Assembly: GCF_035987325.1 (NCBI RefSeq)
Contig: NZ_CP108488.1
Span: 2,356,001-2,420,000 of the forward strand
Reading direction: 5' to 3'
Origin: Streptomyces sp. NBC_01244
GTDB lineage: Bacteria; Actinomycetota; Actinomycetes; Streptomycetales; Streptomycetaceae
Length of the DNA: 64,000 nt
Shown here: positions 15,933 to 24,739 of the stretch, piece by piece
Layout: every line of letters starts with the position of its first letter
Numbering within the stretch: position 1 is the first letter of the stretch
Translations under genes and position numbers: made by a program
The notes under the pieces: generated by a model
Told to the model about the DNA's origin: nothing
The model's database searches: none
Seen by the model: only the letters and a program-made list of their open reading frames with translations

Positions 15933-17117
15933 GTGATCACGACCCTCGCGGTGGAGAACTACCGCTCCCTGCGCCGGCTCGTCGTCCCCCTCGGCCGGCT
16001 CACCGTGGTGACGGGCGCCAACGGCACGGGCAAGTCCAGCCTGTACCGGTCCCTGCGGCTGCTGGCCGACTCCGCGCGGGGCGGTGCGATCGCGGCGCTG
16101 GCACGGGAGGGCGGACTGCCCTCCACCCTGTGGGCCGGCCCTGAGAAGACCGGGCGGGCCGTGCGCGAGGGCCGGTACGCGGTCGAGCCGACCGTCCGCT
16201 CCGAACCGGTGAGCCTGCGGCTCGGCTTCGCCGGAGACGAGTTCGGCTACGCGGTGGACTTCGGCCACCCCGCGCCGGTCCGCGGCTCGCTCTTCGGACT
16301 GGACCCCGAGATCAAACGGGAGTGCACCTGGGCCGGGCCGGTCCTGCGCCCCGCCGCCCTGCTCTCGGACCGTGCGGGGCCCGCCGTGCGCACCCGGACC
16401 GCGGACGGCGGCTGGCACCGCACCCAGGGCGCCCTGCGCCCGTACGACTCCGTGCTCAGCGAACTCGCGGACCCGCAACTGGCTCCCGACCTGCTGGCCC
16501 TGCGCGAACGGATCCGCTCCTGGCGGTTCTACGACCACGTCCGCACGGACGCCGACGCCCCGGCCCGCACCCCGCGCGTGGGGACCCGTACGCCGGTACT
16601 CGCCGCGGACGGCTCCGACCTGCCGGCCGCGCTCCAGACGATCCGGGAGACCGGCGACCACGCGGCGCTGGACGCGGCCGTCGAGGCGGCCTTCCCGGGC
16701 AGCCGGGTGGCGGTCTCGGAACGGGACGGCCGCTTCGAGCTGGAGCTGCACCAGCACGGGCTGCTGCGCCCGCTGGGCGCGGCGGAACTCTCCGACGGGA
16801 CGCTGCGCTACCTGCTGTGGACGGCCGCCCTGCTGACCCCGCGCCCGCCCGCCCTGATGGTGCTCAACGAGCCGGAGACCAGCCTCCACCCCGACCTGCT
16901 GGGCCCCCTCGCGGACCTGATCCTCACGGTGGCCCGGGACACCCAGACGGTGGTGGTCACGCACGCCGCCCCGCTGGCGGAAGCCCTGGCCGCGGGCGTC
17001 CGCCGGCACCGCGTGGACCTGCGGACCATCACCCTGGTCAAGGACTTCGGCCAGACCGAGGTGGCCGGGCGCGAGGGCCCGCTGGACGAACCCCTCTGGT
17101 ACTGGCCGAAGCGGTAG
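15933..17117 (+). CDS. AAA ATPase of the RecF/OLD-like (AAA_21) type
   Basis: A 394-aa cytosolic ATPase. The N-terminus ITTLAVENYRSLRRLVVPL leads to Walker A GANGTGKSS near residue 29; the signature-like ELSDGTLRYL is near 285 and Walker B reads LMVLNEPETSLHPDLL near 306, followed by TVVVTHAAPLAEAL. This is the ABC/SMC-like fold of RecF and OLD proteins, with no TOPRIM domain, and no partner nuclease is next to it. Similar stand-alone ATPases act in DNA repair or defence, but nothing here decides. GTG 15933 starts right at the first strand. Confidence 0.85.
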   Translation: MITTLAVENYRSLRRLVVPLGRLTVVTGANGTGKSSLYRSLRLLADSARGGAIAALAREGGLPSTLWAGPEKTGRAVREGRYAVEPTVRSEPVSLRLGFAGDEFGYAVDFGHPAPVRGSLFGLDPEIKRECTWAGPVLRPAALLSDRAGPAVRTRTADGGWHRTQGALRPYDSVLSELADPQLAPDLLALRERIRSWRFYDHVRTDADAPARTPRVGTRTPVLAADGSDLPAALQTIRETGDHAALDAAVEAAFPGSRVAVSERDGRFELELHQHGLLRPLGAAELSDGTLRYLLWTAALLTPRPPALMVLNEPETSLHPDLLGPLADLILTVARDTQTVVVTHAAPLAEALAAGVRRHRVDLRTITLVKDFGQTEVAGREGPLDEPLWYWPKR

Positions 17118-17136
17118 CCGCCGGTACGCCGCCCGG

Positions 17137-18366
17137 CTAGCCGATCTCCACGACGCGCGCCCAGGCGGGCGGCGCGTCGGGGACGTAGTCACCGTCCTCG
17201 TCCCACGAACGCCTGCGGCCCGTCCGGGGGAACAGCCCCACCACCGTCCGGCACGGCGGCCGCGTGCCCGGCCAGGGCGTCTGCCCGTCGGTCAGGACCA
17301 CGATCACGTCCGGCCGGGGCGCCGAGCGCAGCGCCGTGGCGAAGCCCGTGCGCAGATCCGTACCCCCGCCGCCCAGCAGCGGGATCCCCTCGGCGCGGCA
17401 CAGCGGATGGGCGATCCGGGCCGAGGCGTCGCACGGCACCACGGTGACCAGGTCGCGGCGGCCGCCCACGGCGCGGGAGATGGCAGTGACTTCCAGGAGC
17501 GCGCTGCCCAGTTCGGCGTCGCTGACGGACCCGGAGGTGTCGATGACCACGCTGACCCGGGGCGGCCGGCGCCGCAGGCTCGGCAGCACGGCGCCCGGCA
17601 CCCCGGCCGAACGCCGCGACGGCCGGCTGTAGGTGTAGTCGTCGCCCGCACCTGATCCGGAGGTGGCGGAGCGGACGGCCGCTCCCAGCAACTCCCGCCA
17701 GGGCTGCGGCGGGTGGTACACCTCCTGCGCCCAGCGCTTCCAGCCGCTCGGGGTGTTCCCCGGCCGGCCGGTGATGCCCTGCGCCACCCGGAACCGGACC
17801 GCGTCCCGTTCCTGCTCGCTCAGGCCGTGCGCGCCGTCCGGTCCGAGGTCCCACTCCCGTTCCAGCCCGTCGGCGCCGCTGCCGCAGTCCAGCCAGGCCA
17901 TGTGCTGCGTGCGGGGCCCGAGTCCGAACTGCGTCAGGTACTCCTCCATGAGCTCCCCCTCCCGCAGCCCCACGGCCTTCGGCTGGACAGCGCCCTCGGG
18001 CCGGACCAGCCCGTCGCCGTACGCGTCGTCGTTGATCTCGAAGTCGGCCGCGATGTTCATCCGCAGCCGCTCCCCCGGGCCGGTCAGCCCGTGCTCCCGC
18101 GCGGCCCGGTCCCCGCGTCCGTGGTGGTCGCGCAGCAGGTGGGACACCTCGTGCACCCAGACCGCGGCCAGTTCCTCCACGGGAGTGCGGTCCACGAAGC
18201 CGGGCGAGACGTAGCAGCGCCAGTGGCGGTCGACGGCCATCGTCGGGACCCGGCGCGATTCCACGACGTGCAGGGCGAACAGCGCCGTGGCCAGGTACGG
18301 CCGCACGCGTACGGCGTGCAGCCGGGCGGAGTAGAGCTTGTCCAGGTCCAGCGTCACGGCCGTCAT
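17137..18366 (-). CDS. VWA-domain protein with putative zinc metallopeptidase (DUF2201-like)
   Basis: A 409-aa protein. The N-terminal part has HEVSH (His72-Glu73-His76) in WVHEVSHLLRDHH, a zinc-peptidase motif. The C-terminal half is a von Willebrand A domain with the metal site DTSGSVS near residue 275, then GGGGTDLRTGF and VVLTDGQTPWP. This matches the DUF2201 peptidase-VWA proteins that work with MoxR AAA ATPases. Its ATG overlaps the stop of the MoxR gene by 4 bases, and both follow a conserved unknown gene. By analogy with MoxR/VWA pairs, the ATPase and VWA proteins together insert metals or remodel a client, here perhaps with proteolysis. The stop faces the AAA_21 gene. Confidence 0.88.
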   Translation of the reverse strand: MTAVTLDLDKLYSARLHAVRVRPYLATALFALHVVESRRVPTMAVDRHWRCYVSPGFVDRTPVEELAAVWVHEVSHLLRDHHGRGDRAAREHGLTGPGERLRMNIAADFEINDDAYGDGLVRPEGAVQPKAVGLREGELMEEYLTQFGLGPRTQHMAWLDCGSGADGLEREWDLGPDGAHGLSEQERDAVRFRVAQGITGRPGNTPSGWKRWAQEVYHPPQPWRELLGAAVRSATSGSGAGDDYTYSRPSRRSAGVPGAVLPSLRRRPPRVSVVIDTSGSVSDAELGSALLEVTAISRAVGGRRDLVTVVPCDASARIAHPLCRAEGIPLLGGGGTDLRTGFATALRSAPRPDVIVVLTDGQTPWPGTRPPCRTVVGLFPRTGRRRSWDEDGDYVPDAPPAWARVVEIG

Positions 18367-19613
18367 CGGCCCGCCGTGACGGGCACGCCCGACCGGGCGG
18401 CCGCCCGGTCGGCACGCCGGGACAGGGCCACGGCCCCGGCGAGCCGGTCGATCGCGGCCGGGACCTCCCAGCCCTCGCGGCGCAGCGCGGCGAGCGTGCT
18501 CGCGGGAACGACCACCAGGTCCGGGGCACCGGTCTCCAGCGCCCGGGCCAGGAGCGCCCACGCCGCGTCCCAGCGGGACTTCTCCGGGCGCCCCCGCACC
18601 GCCTCGACCACACCGTCGAGCACGGCTTGGCGCAGGTCCCCGCGCTCGGGCAGGACGGCGGCCGCCGGGTCGGCGAGCAGCGCCTCGGGGTCCGGGAGGT
18701 CCATCCGGTCCAGGCTCGCGAGCAGCTCCAGCCCGGGACCGTCGCCCACGGTTCCCCGGACCAGCAGGGAGAGCACGTCCCGGGAGGAGCCGGCCGCGGT
18801 CGCGAAGGCGATCAGGCAGAGGGTCATCTCCCAGCTCCGGGGGGAGGGCCAGGGACCGCCGCGGCGGGTTTCGCCCGAAGGCAGCCGGTGGACGAGCTTG
18901 GGCCGGGCGGCGAGCAGCCCGCACACCGCACGGCGGGCGAAGTCCACGGCTTCCGGGAGCCGTTCGGGGTCCAGCCGGGGCAGGGTGGCGCGGGGCCAAG
19001 TCCCGCCGAGGCCGCGTACCACCACGTCGTGGTCGTGCGTCCACTGGAGGTGGACGAAGCGGTTGGCCAGGGGCGGGCTCAGCTCCCAGCCGTCGGCCGC
19101 GGAGGACCGCGGATTGGCCGCGGCCACGATCCGGACCTCGGGCGGCAGCCGCAGCGCGCCGATCCGCCGCTCCAGCACGAGGCGGAGCAGGGCCGCCTGT
19201 ACGGCCGGTGGTGCGGTGGACAGTTCGTCGAGGAACAGCAGCCCCCGGCCGGCCCGTACCAGGCGCACGGCCCAGTCCGGCGGGGCCATCGGCACTCCCT
19301 GCTCCGCGGGGTCGTCTCCGACGATGGGCAGGCCGGAGAAGTCGGACGGCTCGTGCACGCTGGCGATGACGGTGGTCAGCGGGAGGTCCAGCGACGCGGC
19401 GAGCTGGGTCAGGGCCGCGGTCTTGCCGATGCCCGGCTCACCCCACAGGAGGACGGGCAGGTCGGCGGCCACGGCCAGGGTCAGGGCCTCGAGCTGGATG
19501 TCGGGGCGCGGTTCGGTCGTCGTATCGCGCAGCAGGGCCAGCAGCCCTGCGGCGACGTCGAGTTGGGCGGGGGCGGACGGGGCGGACGGGGCGGACGGGG
19601 CATGAGAAAGCAT
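18363..19613 (-). CDS. MoxR-family AAA+ ATPase
   Basis: A 416-aa AAA+ ATPase. Walker A GEPGIGKT is at residues 58-65, Walker B GLLFLDELSTA near 127, sensor 1 VRIVAAANP and arginine region PPLANRFVHL follow, and a helical lid makes up the C-terminus. The start MLSHAPSAPSAPSAP is a low-complexity Ser-Ala-Pro repeat coded by GACGGGGCG repeats (about 19570-19602). It is the middle gene of a three-gene leftward operon: unknown 489-aa protein, MoxR, VWA-peptidase. MoxR proteins act as chaperones that load or activate a partner complex containing the VWA protein. Confidence 0.92.
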   Translation of the reverse strand: MLSHAPSAPSAPSAPAQLDVAAGLLALLRDTTTEPRPDIQLEALTLAVAADLPVLLWGEPGIGKTAALTQLAASLDLPLTTVIASVHEPSDFSGLPIVGDDPAEQGVPMAPPDWAVRLVRAGRGLLFLDELSTAPPAVQAALLRLVLERRIGALRLPPEVRIVAAANPRSSAADGWELSPPLANRFVHLQWTHDHDVVVRGLGGTWPRATLPRLDPERLPEAVDFARRAVCGLLAARPKLVHRLPSGETRRGGPWPSPRSWEMTLCLIAFATAAGSSRDVLSLLVRGTVGDGPGLELLASLDRMDLPDPEALLADPAAAVLPERGDLRQAVLDGVVEAVRGRPEKSRWDAAWALLARALETGAPDLVVVPASTLAALRREGWEVPAAIDRLAGAVALSRRADRAAARSGVPVTAGR

Positions 19614-19671
19614 GTGGAATCACCTTTGGGTGTGCGGTGGGAAGGGGAAGGGGACCGAGCAGGAGCCCGGG

Positions 19672-21135
19672 TCAGCGGTGGGTCGCGTGCCGCGGGTGCG
19701 AGCGCTCGGTGCGCGGGGCGCGGGCAGAGCGGTAGCCGGCAGGGGCGCGGCCGGCGGCCGGTCCGGCCAGGCCCGACCGGAACAGTCCGTAGGTGACCCG
19801 CCTGAGCGCGGCCGCCTCCAGTTCGTCCCGCAGCGGACCGTCGCGCAGCAGCGCTCCGGGGCCGAGCAGTCCCTCCACGACGGCCAGGGCTCCGGCGGTG
19901 TCGCCGTGGTCGAGGCGTTCGCGGACGCCGGAGAGGGAGTCCGGACGGCGGTGCGCCTCGTCGATGGCCCGCAGGCAGGGCAGCGGCGTACCGGTCAGCG
20001 CGACCAGCAGCTCCTCGCGGCGGATCTCGGCCGGGTCGTGGTCCAGCGGGACCAGCACCCCGTCGACCAGACCGATCCGGTGCCGGGCACCGCGGCAGTC
20101 CACCAGTCGCGGCGCCCCCGCCCGGTCCTCGGCTTCGGCCCCGGCTCCGGCTCCGGCAAGCCGCGACGGCGCCCAGTCCGGTACGAGGGCCCGCCCGACC
20201 AGCGGGTGCAGCCGGCCGGCGTCGATCGCCCCGCTACGGAGCAGGTCCAGGTCGGGCAGGACCCAGGTCGCCGCGTCGGGCAGCACCGGCGGGGCGGGGG
20301 CGCCCGGCTCCGTGGGCGCGGCTGCGGAGATCCGCCCGCCCGTGCCGCCGTCGCCGTCTTCGCGCAGGTGCACGTACAGCCGGTGCCGGGCCCCGAGCCG
20401 CACGGCGACCGTACCGCCGGAGCGTCCCCGGGCGCGGAGCACGATCTCCGCCTCGGCCGCCCACCGGCCGACGGCGCAGCGGGGCACCGGAGGAGGCGGC
20501 CCCGGCAGGCCGGGATCCACCACGGGGCCCGTGTCGCCGGGCTGCCGGTCGGCCCCGGACCTGGAGCGGAGCTCGTCGCTCCGGCGGGCGTCCCACAGGT
20601 GGCGGTGCAGGTCGAGGCGGAAGCGCGGATGGGGGTGCGGATGGGGGTGCGGACCGGCCCCCGGAGGGCGGCGGGCGGCATCCTCGGAGCGGGCTCCGTC
20701 CCAGAGGGCGAGGCTGATCCGCTGCCCGTACTCCGCCCAGGCCGGCGGGGTACGGGCCACGAGGTACAGCGGGCGCGCACCGCCGGGCCCCGCGTTCCCG
20801 TACCTGGCCAGCGCGATGGTCAGCCCGGGGCGCAGCAGTCCGTCGGGGGCGATCCTGGGCAGGTGCCAGCGCAGCAGGTCCGGAGCCAGGTGGCGCAGGT
20901 CGGCCCGGATCCGGGCCGCGAGTTCGCGGCCGTGGGTGCGTGCCAGGGCGCGCAGGTCGAAGTCCACGTCGACGGCAGCGGCGGCGCACGCCCCCGCCCA
21001 GTCTCCGGCGCGGCGGCGGGCGGTCGCGGTCTCGATCATGGAGGGCGGCACGGCGAACTCGCGCACGCGCAGCCAGAAGGAAGGGAAGGGAGGGAAGGAA
21101 GGGCGGGAAGCCCCGTTCGCGATCTGAGTGAGCAT
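19672..21135 (-). CDS. Conserved unknown protein of the MoxR/VWA operon
   Basis: About 487 aa with no enzyme motif I can recognise. The N-terminal segment REFAVPPSMIETATARRRAGDWAGACAAA and LDLHRHLWDARRSDEL look conserved; the middle is a His-Pro/Gly-rich insertion (PHPHPHPHP). ATG 21135 is preferred because AAGGTGAG lies about 9 bases upstream; GTG 21141 adds two residues. It is the first gene of the operon with the MoxR ATPase (58 bases downstream) and the VWA peptidase, so it is probably the client or a third partner of that complex. Start and function remain uncertain; coding status is supported by operon position and codon use. Confidence 0.8.
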   Translation of the reverse strand: MLTQIANGASRPSFPPFPSFWLRVREFAVPPSMIETATARRRAGDWAGACAAAAVDVDFDLRALARTHGRELAARIRADLRHLAPDLLRWHLPRIAPDGLLRPGLTIALARYGNAGPGGARPLYLVARTPPAWAEYGQRISLALWDGARSEDAARRPPGAGPHPHPHPHPRFRLDLHRHLWDARRSDELRSRSGADRQPGDTGPVVDPGLPGPPPPVPRCAVGRWAAEAEIVLRARGRSGGTVAVRLGARHRLYVHLREDGDGGTGGRISAAAPTEPGAPAPPVLPDAATWVLPDLDLLRSGAIDAGRLHPLVGRALVPDWAPSRLAGAGAGAEAEDRAGAPRLVDCRGARHRIGLVDGVLVPLDHDPAEIRREELLVALTGTPLPCLRAIDEAHRRPDSLSGVRERLDHGDTAGALAVVEGLLGPGALLRDGPLRDELEAAALRRVTYGLFRSGLAGPAAGRAPAGYRSARAPRTERSHPRHATHR

Positions 21136-21261
21136 CAGCACTCACCTTGCGCGGACGGGACCCCCGATCTGTGTGTACGGGAAGTCGTCATCGCGGCGAC
21201 ACTAACGTCCCTCTGCCCGGCCCGCCAGGCATTTCCCGTCGGCTCAGCCGGGCGGGGCGCG

Positions 21262-22524
21262 TCAGCCCAGCGGCGCGAGCAGTGCGCCGGAGCGGTGCAG
21301 GGCGTGGCGGCCGACCGCCTTGCCGAGGGTCACTCCCGCCTCGTCCGCGGAGCGGGTGTGGATGCCGGAGAAGATCCGCGCGTCGACGTTCTCCCGGGTC
21401 AGCTGCTCCCAGCCGGTGTAGGTCCGCCGGACGCCGGGGGCGGTCGGGCTGGTGAGGGCGAAGGGGGCGGTACGGGGTCCCGCGAGGGCGTCCAGGATCA
21501 CTTCGGCGGCGCCGGAGTAGGTGGTGTGGCCGCTGGGGTGGTCCGGGTGGGCCGGGGTCTGGTGGAGCGGGGTCCAGGTCCGGTCGGGGGCGATGGCCCC
21601 TGTGCGGATCGCGGTGACCGGGCGCCAGCGCGTGTACGCGTACTTGCTGTCGGAGGTGGCGATCTGCGTGTCGACCAGGGCCGCGTGGAACAGGCCCACC
21701 AGCGCGGCCCGTTCGGCGGCCGAACCGTGCGAGCGGGTCACGGCGACGCGCAGCGGCTCGGTGTAGAGGGTCAGCGAGGAGCCGTACCAGAAGGTGGCGG
21801 TCTCGGTCTGGCGGGCGGTGCGGACGGTGGAGTCGGCCGCGCCGTACGCGCGCACCTCGGCCAGGTCGGCCCGGTAGCGGCGGGAGTCCAGCGCGGGTGG
21901 CGGGCCGATCCGGTACTGGTCCGGGGAGTCCAGCAGGAAGGGCCTGGCCACGCGGTTGCCGTACTGCGCGGCGGGGGCGTAGCCGTCGGGGGTGGGCTGC
22001 CAGACGCCGGGGGCGGTGGCGGGGACGGTGAAGGGCGCGTTCACGGAGGCGGGGTCGAGGCCGTCGCCGAGGCGGTCCGCGAGCGCGAGCTCGGCCTGCC
22101 GGGCTCCGGCGGCGACGCCCCGGTCCTCGGCGCGGCCGTCGGGGATCCGGCGCAGGGGTTCGGCGAGCGCGGCGTCCAGTACGGCCGTGCGGCTCGGGGC
22201 GAGGTCCACCAGGGCGTCGTGCACGGCGGAGGCGACGGCCGCGTCCTGGAAGGCCGCCCGGTCGCGGCCGCCGGGGGCCTCACGGCCGGCGCGGGCGGCG
22301 CGGGCGGCCGCGAGCCAGCTGATGGCCCAGGTACGGCTGTTGGTGACCTGGGTGGCCGCGCCGGCGGTGGCGACGGTCTGCGCGGTGATGTCGTACCACT
22401 CTCGGACGACGGCCCCGCCGTCGGCGGGCGCGGGTGCGGCCTGGGCCGCGGACGGGAGGGCGACCGTGGCGGACAGCACCAGGGCGGACCCGAGGGAGAG
22501 CAGGGCAGAGCGGGACGGCTTCAC
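21262..22524 (-). CDS. Secreted vanadium-haloperoxidase/PAP2-related protein
   Basis: A 420-aa exported protein with a signal peptide (MKPSRSALLSLGSALVLSA, cut near AAQAA). The C-terminal half holds the vanadate/phosphate pocket motifs of the superfamily: KYAYTRWRPVTAIR (Lys/Arg), HPDHPSGHTTYSGA (PSGH) and ARIFSGIHTRSADEAG (RxxxGxH). It may oxidise halides or hydrolyse phosphate esters; sequence alone does not separate these. Start GTG 22524 has AGGAG five bases upstream; GTG 22530 is too close to that site. A 25-codon leader-like ORF lies just upstream on the same strand. Confidence 0.9.
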   Translation of the reverse strand: MKPSRSALLSLGSALVLSATVALPSAAQAAPAPADGGAVVREWYDITAQTVATAGAATQVTNSRTWAISWLAAARAARAGREAPGGRDRAAFQDAAVASAVHDALVDLAPSRTAVLDAALAEPLRRIPDGRAEDRGVAAGARQAELALADRLGDGLDPASVNAPFTVPATAPGVWQPTPDGYAPAAQYGNRVARPFLLDSPDQYRIGPPPALDSRRYRADLAEVRAYGAADSTVRTARQTETATFWYGSSLTLYTEPLRVAVTRSHGSAAERAALVGLFHAALVDTQIATSDSKYAYTRWRPVTAIRTGAIAPDRTWTPLHQTPAHPDHPSGHTTYSGAAEVILDALAGPRTAPFALTSPTAPGVRRTYTGWEQLTRENVDARIFSGIHTRSADEAGVTLGKAVGRHALHRSGALLAPLG

Positions 22525-22585
22525 GGACACTCCTGACAGGCGGAAGGACTCCGGGGCGGATGGATCGGGCGGCCCGAGGGACCGC

Positions 22586-22663
22586 TCACCGACACAGCGC
22601 ACCGGCGACGCGCATGAAGTCGATCGCGCGCCGCTTGGTCAGCCCGAAAGCTCTCGCAGCCAT
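22586..22663 (-). CDS. 25-aa leader-peptide-like ORF upstream of the haloperoxidase-like gene
   Basis: ATG 22663 opens a 26-codon frame, MAARAFGLTKRRAIDFMRVA then GALCR and a stop. It resembles the short Streptomyces leader peptides with an L-x-RR-x-ID-x-x-RV-x-x-ALCR pattern found before sulfur and other metabolic genes; those are thought to regulate by translation across a terminal Cys codon. It is on the same strand as, and 61 bases ahead of, the haloperoxidase-like gene, so it could attenuate that gene. The ribosome site is poor, and a 22-base G run (as read on this strand) ends 13 bases before the ATG. The family link is from memory. Confidence 0.55.
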   Translation of the reverse strand: MAARAFGLTKRRAIDFMRVAGALCR

Positions 22664-22676
22664 GCCCCGAAGCTAG

Positions 22677-22698
22677 CCCCCCCCCCCCCCCCCCCCCC
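22677..22698. repeat. 22-base homopolymer (C on + strand, G on - strand)
   Basis: An unbroken run of 22 C lies 13 bases upstream of the leader-peptide-like ATG. Runs this long are rare even in GC-rich genomes and are prone to slippage. It could vary in length between cells and change promoter spacing, or its length may be a sequencing or assembly artefact. Confidence 0.95.
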
Positions 22699-22877
22699 AC
22701 CACCCCGCACAACACCCGTTGCCCATAAGGCCAGTTCAGCCACAGACCCTTCGTCCGCCGGCCATGATCGCGTTACATGGGGCGCTCCGGGCGGCCGGAC
22801 CACCGGGACGGCATCGCATCCGCCCGGTCCCCCAGACCCCCGCACCCCCGGACCCCCGGGCCGAAAGTTCCGCCGAC

Positions 22878-24530
22878 CTACCCGGCCCGGTGGACCACCT
22901 CGCCCGCCACCACCACCGTTTCGGCCACCGTCCCGGGGATCTGTTCCGGGGCCACCGCGAGGATGTCCCGGGACAGGATCACGAAGTCGGCCGCCTTGCC
23001 GACCGTGAGGGAACCGCGGTCCTGCTCGAGGAAGTTGGCGTACGCGGAGCCCATCGTGTAGCCGTACACCGCCGTCCGGGCGTCCACCGTCTCCTGCTCC
23101 TGCCACGGTTCGCCGCCGTCCAGCGGGCGCCGGGTCAGCGCCGTGTAGATGCCGATCATCGGGTCCATCTCGGCGACGTTCCAGTCGCTGGAGAAGGCCA
23201 GGACCGCTCCCGCCTCGGCGAGGCTCCGCATCGGCCACGCCTTGTGCCAGCGGTCCTCCCCCACGTTCTCCGCCCAGTCCTGGCCGGGACCGGCGATCTC
23301 CGGTGCGCAGTGCCGGGGCTGCATGCAGGCCACCACGCCCAGTTCCCGGAAGCGGGGTACGTCCTCGGGGTCCAGGCATTCCACGTGGACCACCTGGTGG
23401 CGGGCATCGCGCGGGCCGTTCACCGCCCTGGCGTGCTCGACGGCGTCGAGGACGGTGCGGATGCCCCGGTCGCCCGTGGCGTGGACGAAGCACTGGAAAC
23501 CGCGCGCGTCCAGCCGGGCGAGCAGCCCGGCGAACTCCTCCGCCGGGTAGAAGGTCTCGCCCCGGTGCGATCCGCAGCCGGTGTACGGCTCCAGCAGCGC
23601 GGCCGTGCGCGGCTCCACCACGTCGTCGATGTAGAGCTTGAGGGGGCCCACCCGGAAGCGGTCCCCCGCGTGCACCTTGGCCGCCGCCTCGAAGAGGTCG
23701 AGGTCCTCCTCGGTCGTGCCGCGCGGGTGGAACAGCGCGGCGACGATCCGCGAGCGCAGCCGGCCCTCGGCGCGCGCCCGGTCGTACAGTTCCAGGTCGT
23801 CGAGGGAGTTCTGCGGCTCCACGACGGTGGTGATCCCGAAGCCGATCGCGTCGTCGAGGCTCTTGGCGAGGCGCCCGTACTGGCGGTCCGGGGAGGCCCA
23901 CGGCACGCCGAGGTCGCGCAGGGCGCGGTGGCCGTCGCGGGACAGCCCCTTGATGGCGAAGTCCTTGACGAAGCCGGTGGGCTCGCCGGTCTCCGGGTCC
24001 ACGGCGGCCGTGCCGAAGGGCAGGTCGGTACGGTCCTTCGCGACGCCGAGCCTGCGCATCGCCGCCGTGTTCAGCCAGGCCGTGTGGACGTCGTACGAGA
24101 GCACGATCGCGGGGGTGTCCCCGGTGACGGGGTCCAGGTCGGCGGCGGTGGGCATGCGCCCGCCGGGGATCGCGGAGTAGTCGAAGGCCTCGGCCTCGAT
24201 CCACTCGGCGTCGGGGTTGGCCTCCCGCCACGCGCCGATCCGGTCGAGGATGGCCTCCAGCGTCCGGACCCCGGCGAGCTGCACGCACGCGTCGTCGGAG
24301 CCGAGCCGGACGTGGTTGTGGGCGTCGATGAATCCCGGCAGCACGAGCCGGCCGCCCGCGTCGATCCGCTCGGTGTCCGGGCCCGCCCAGTCGGCGGCCT
24401 CCGCGTCCGGGCCCACCCAGACGATCCGCCCGTCGCGCACGGCGAGGGCTTCGGCCTCGGGCAGCTCGGGGTCGACGGTGTGGATGCGGGCCCCGGTGAG
24501 GAGCAGATCGGCGGGGGCGGAGTGCGACAT
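22878..24530 (-). CDS. Amidohydrolase, YtcJ-like
   Basis: A 550-aa metal-dependent hydrolase of the amidohydrolase superfamily (YtcJ/LAF3 group). The first metal motif is DAHNH (His71, His73) in LVLPGFIDAHNHVRLGS. Later His (FVHATGDRG, VVHVECLD) and Asp in FSSDWNVAEMDP are the expected other ligands, and the end GSLTVGKAADFVILSRDIL is the typical composite beta domain. AGGAG precedes ATG 24530. It lies downstream of an NCS1 permease gene, so permease and hydrolase probably import and hydrolyse a purine-, hydantoin- or amide-like compound, controlled by the divergent TetR. Confidence 0.9.
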   Translation of the reverse strand: MSHSAPADLLLTGARIHTVDPELPEAEALAVRDGRIVWVGPDAEAADWAGPDTERIDAGGRLVLPGFIDAHNHVRLGSDDACVQLAGVRTLEAILDRIGAWREANPDAEWIEAEAFDYSAIPGGRMPTAADLDPVTGDTPAIVLSYDVHTAWLNTAAMRRLGVAKDRTDLPFGTAAVDPETGEPTGFVKDFAIKGLSRDGHRALRDLGVPWASPDRQYGRLAKSLDDAIGFGITTVVEPQNSLDDLELYDRARAEGRLRSRIVAALFHPRGTTEEDLDLFEAAAKVHAGDRFRVGPLKLYIDDVVEPRTAALLEPYTGCGSHRGETFYPAEEFAGLLARLDARGFQCFVHATGDRGIRTVLDAVEHARAVNGPRDARHQVVHVECLDPEDVPRFRELGVVACMQPRHCAPEIAGPGQDWAENVGEDRWHKAWPMRSLAEAGAVLAFSSDWNVAEMDPMIGIYTALTRRPLDGGEPWQEQETVDARTAVYGYTMGSAYANFLEQDRGSLTVGKAADFVILSRDILAVAPEQIPGTVAETVVVAGEVVHRAG

Positions 24531-24589
24531 GGGGTGGTGCTCCTGTGCAGAGGGGGTACGGGGAGACGGTCGGCCGGGAGGCGGGGCCT

Positions 24590-24739
24590 CGGGCGGCCGG
24601 AGGGGCCGGGAAGGACCGGCGGGGCGGCGGGGCGGAGGGACGGAGGGACGGAGGCGCCGGGAAGGAGCGGAGGGGCCGGGAGGGCCCCGGAGGGGCCGGG
24701 AGGGCCCGAGGCAGCCCCCAGGAGGCCCCCAGGAGGCCC
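24590..24739. repeat. G-rich low-complexity spacer with GGAGGGGCCGGGA-type repeats
   Basis: The spacer between permease and amidohydrolase is a purine-rich run on the + strand made of irregular copies of GGAGGGGCCGGGA, GGGACGGA and CCCCAGGAGGC. On the transcribed strand it would be C-rich. No gene or clean hairpin was seen. Confidence 0.6.
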
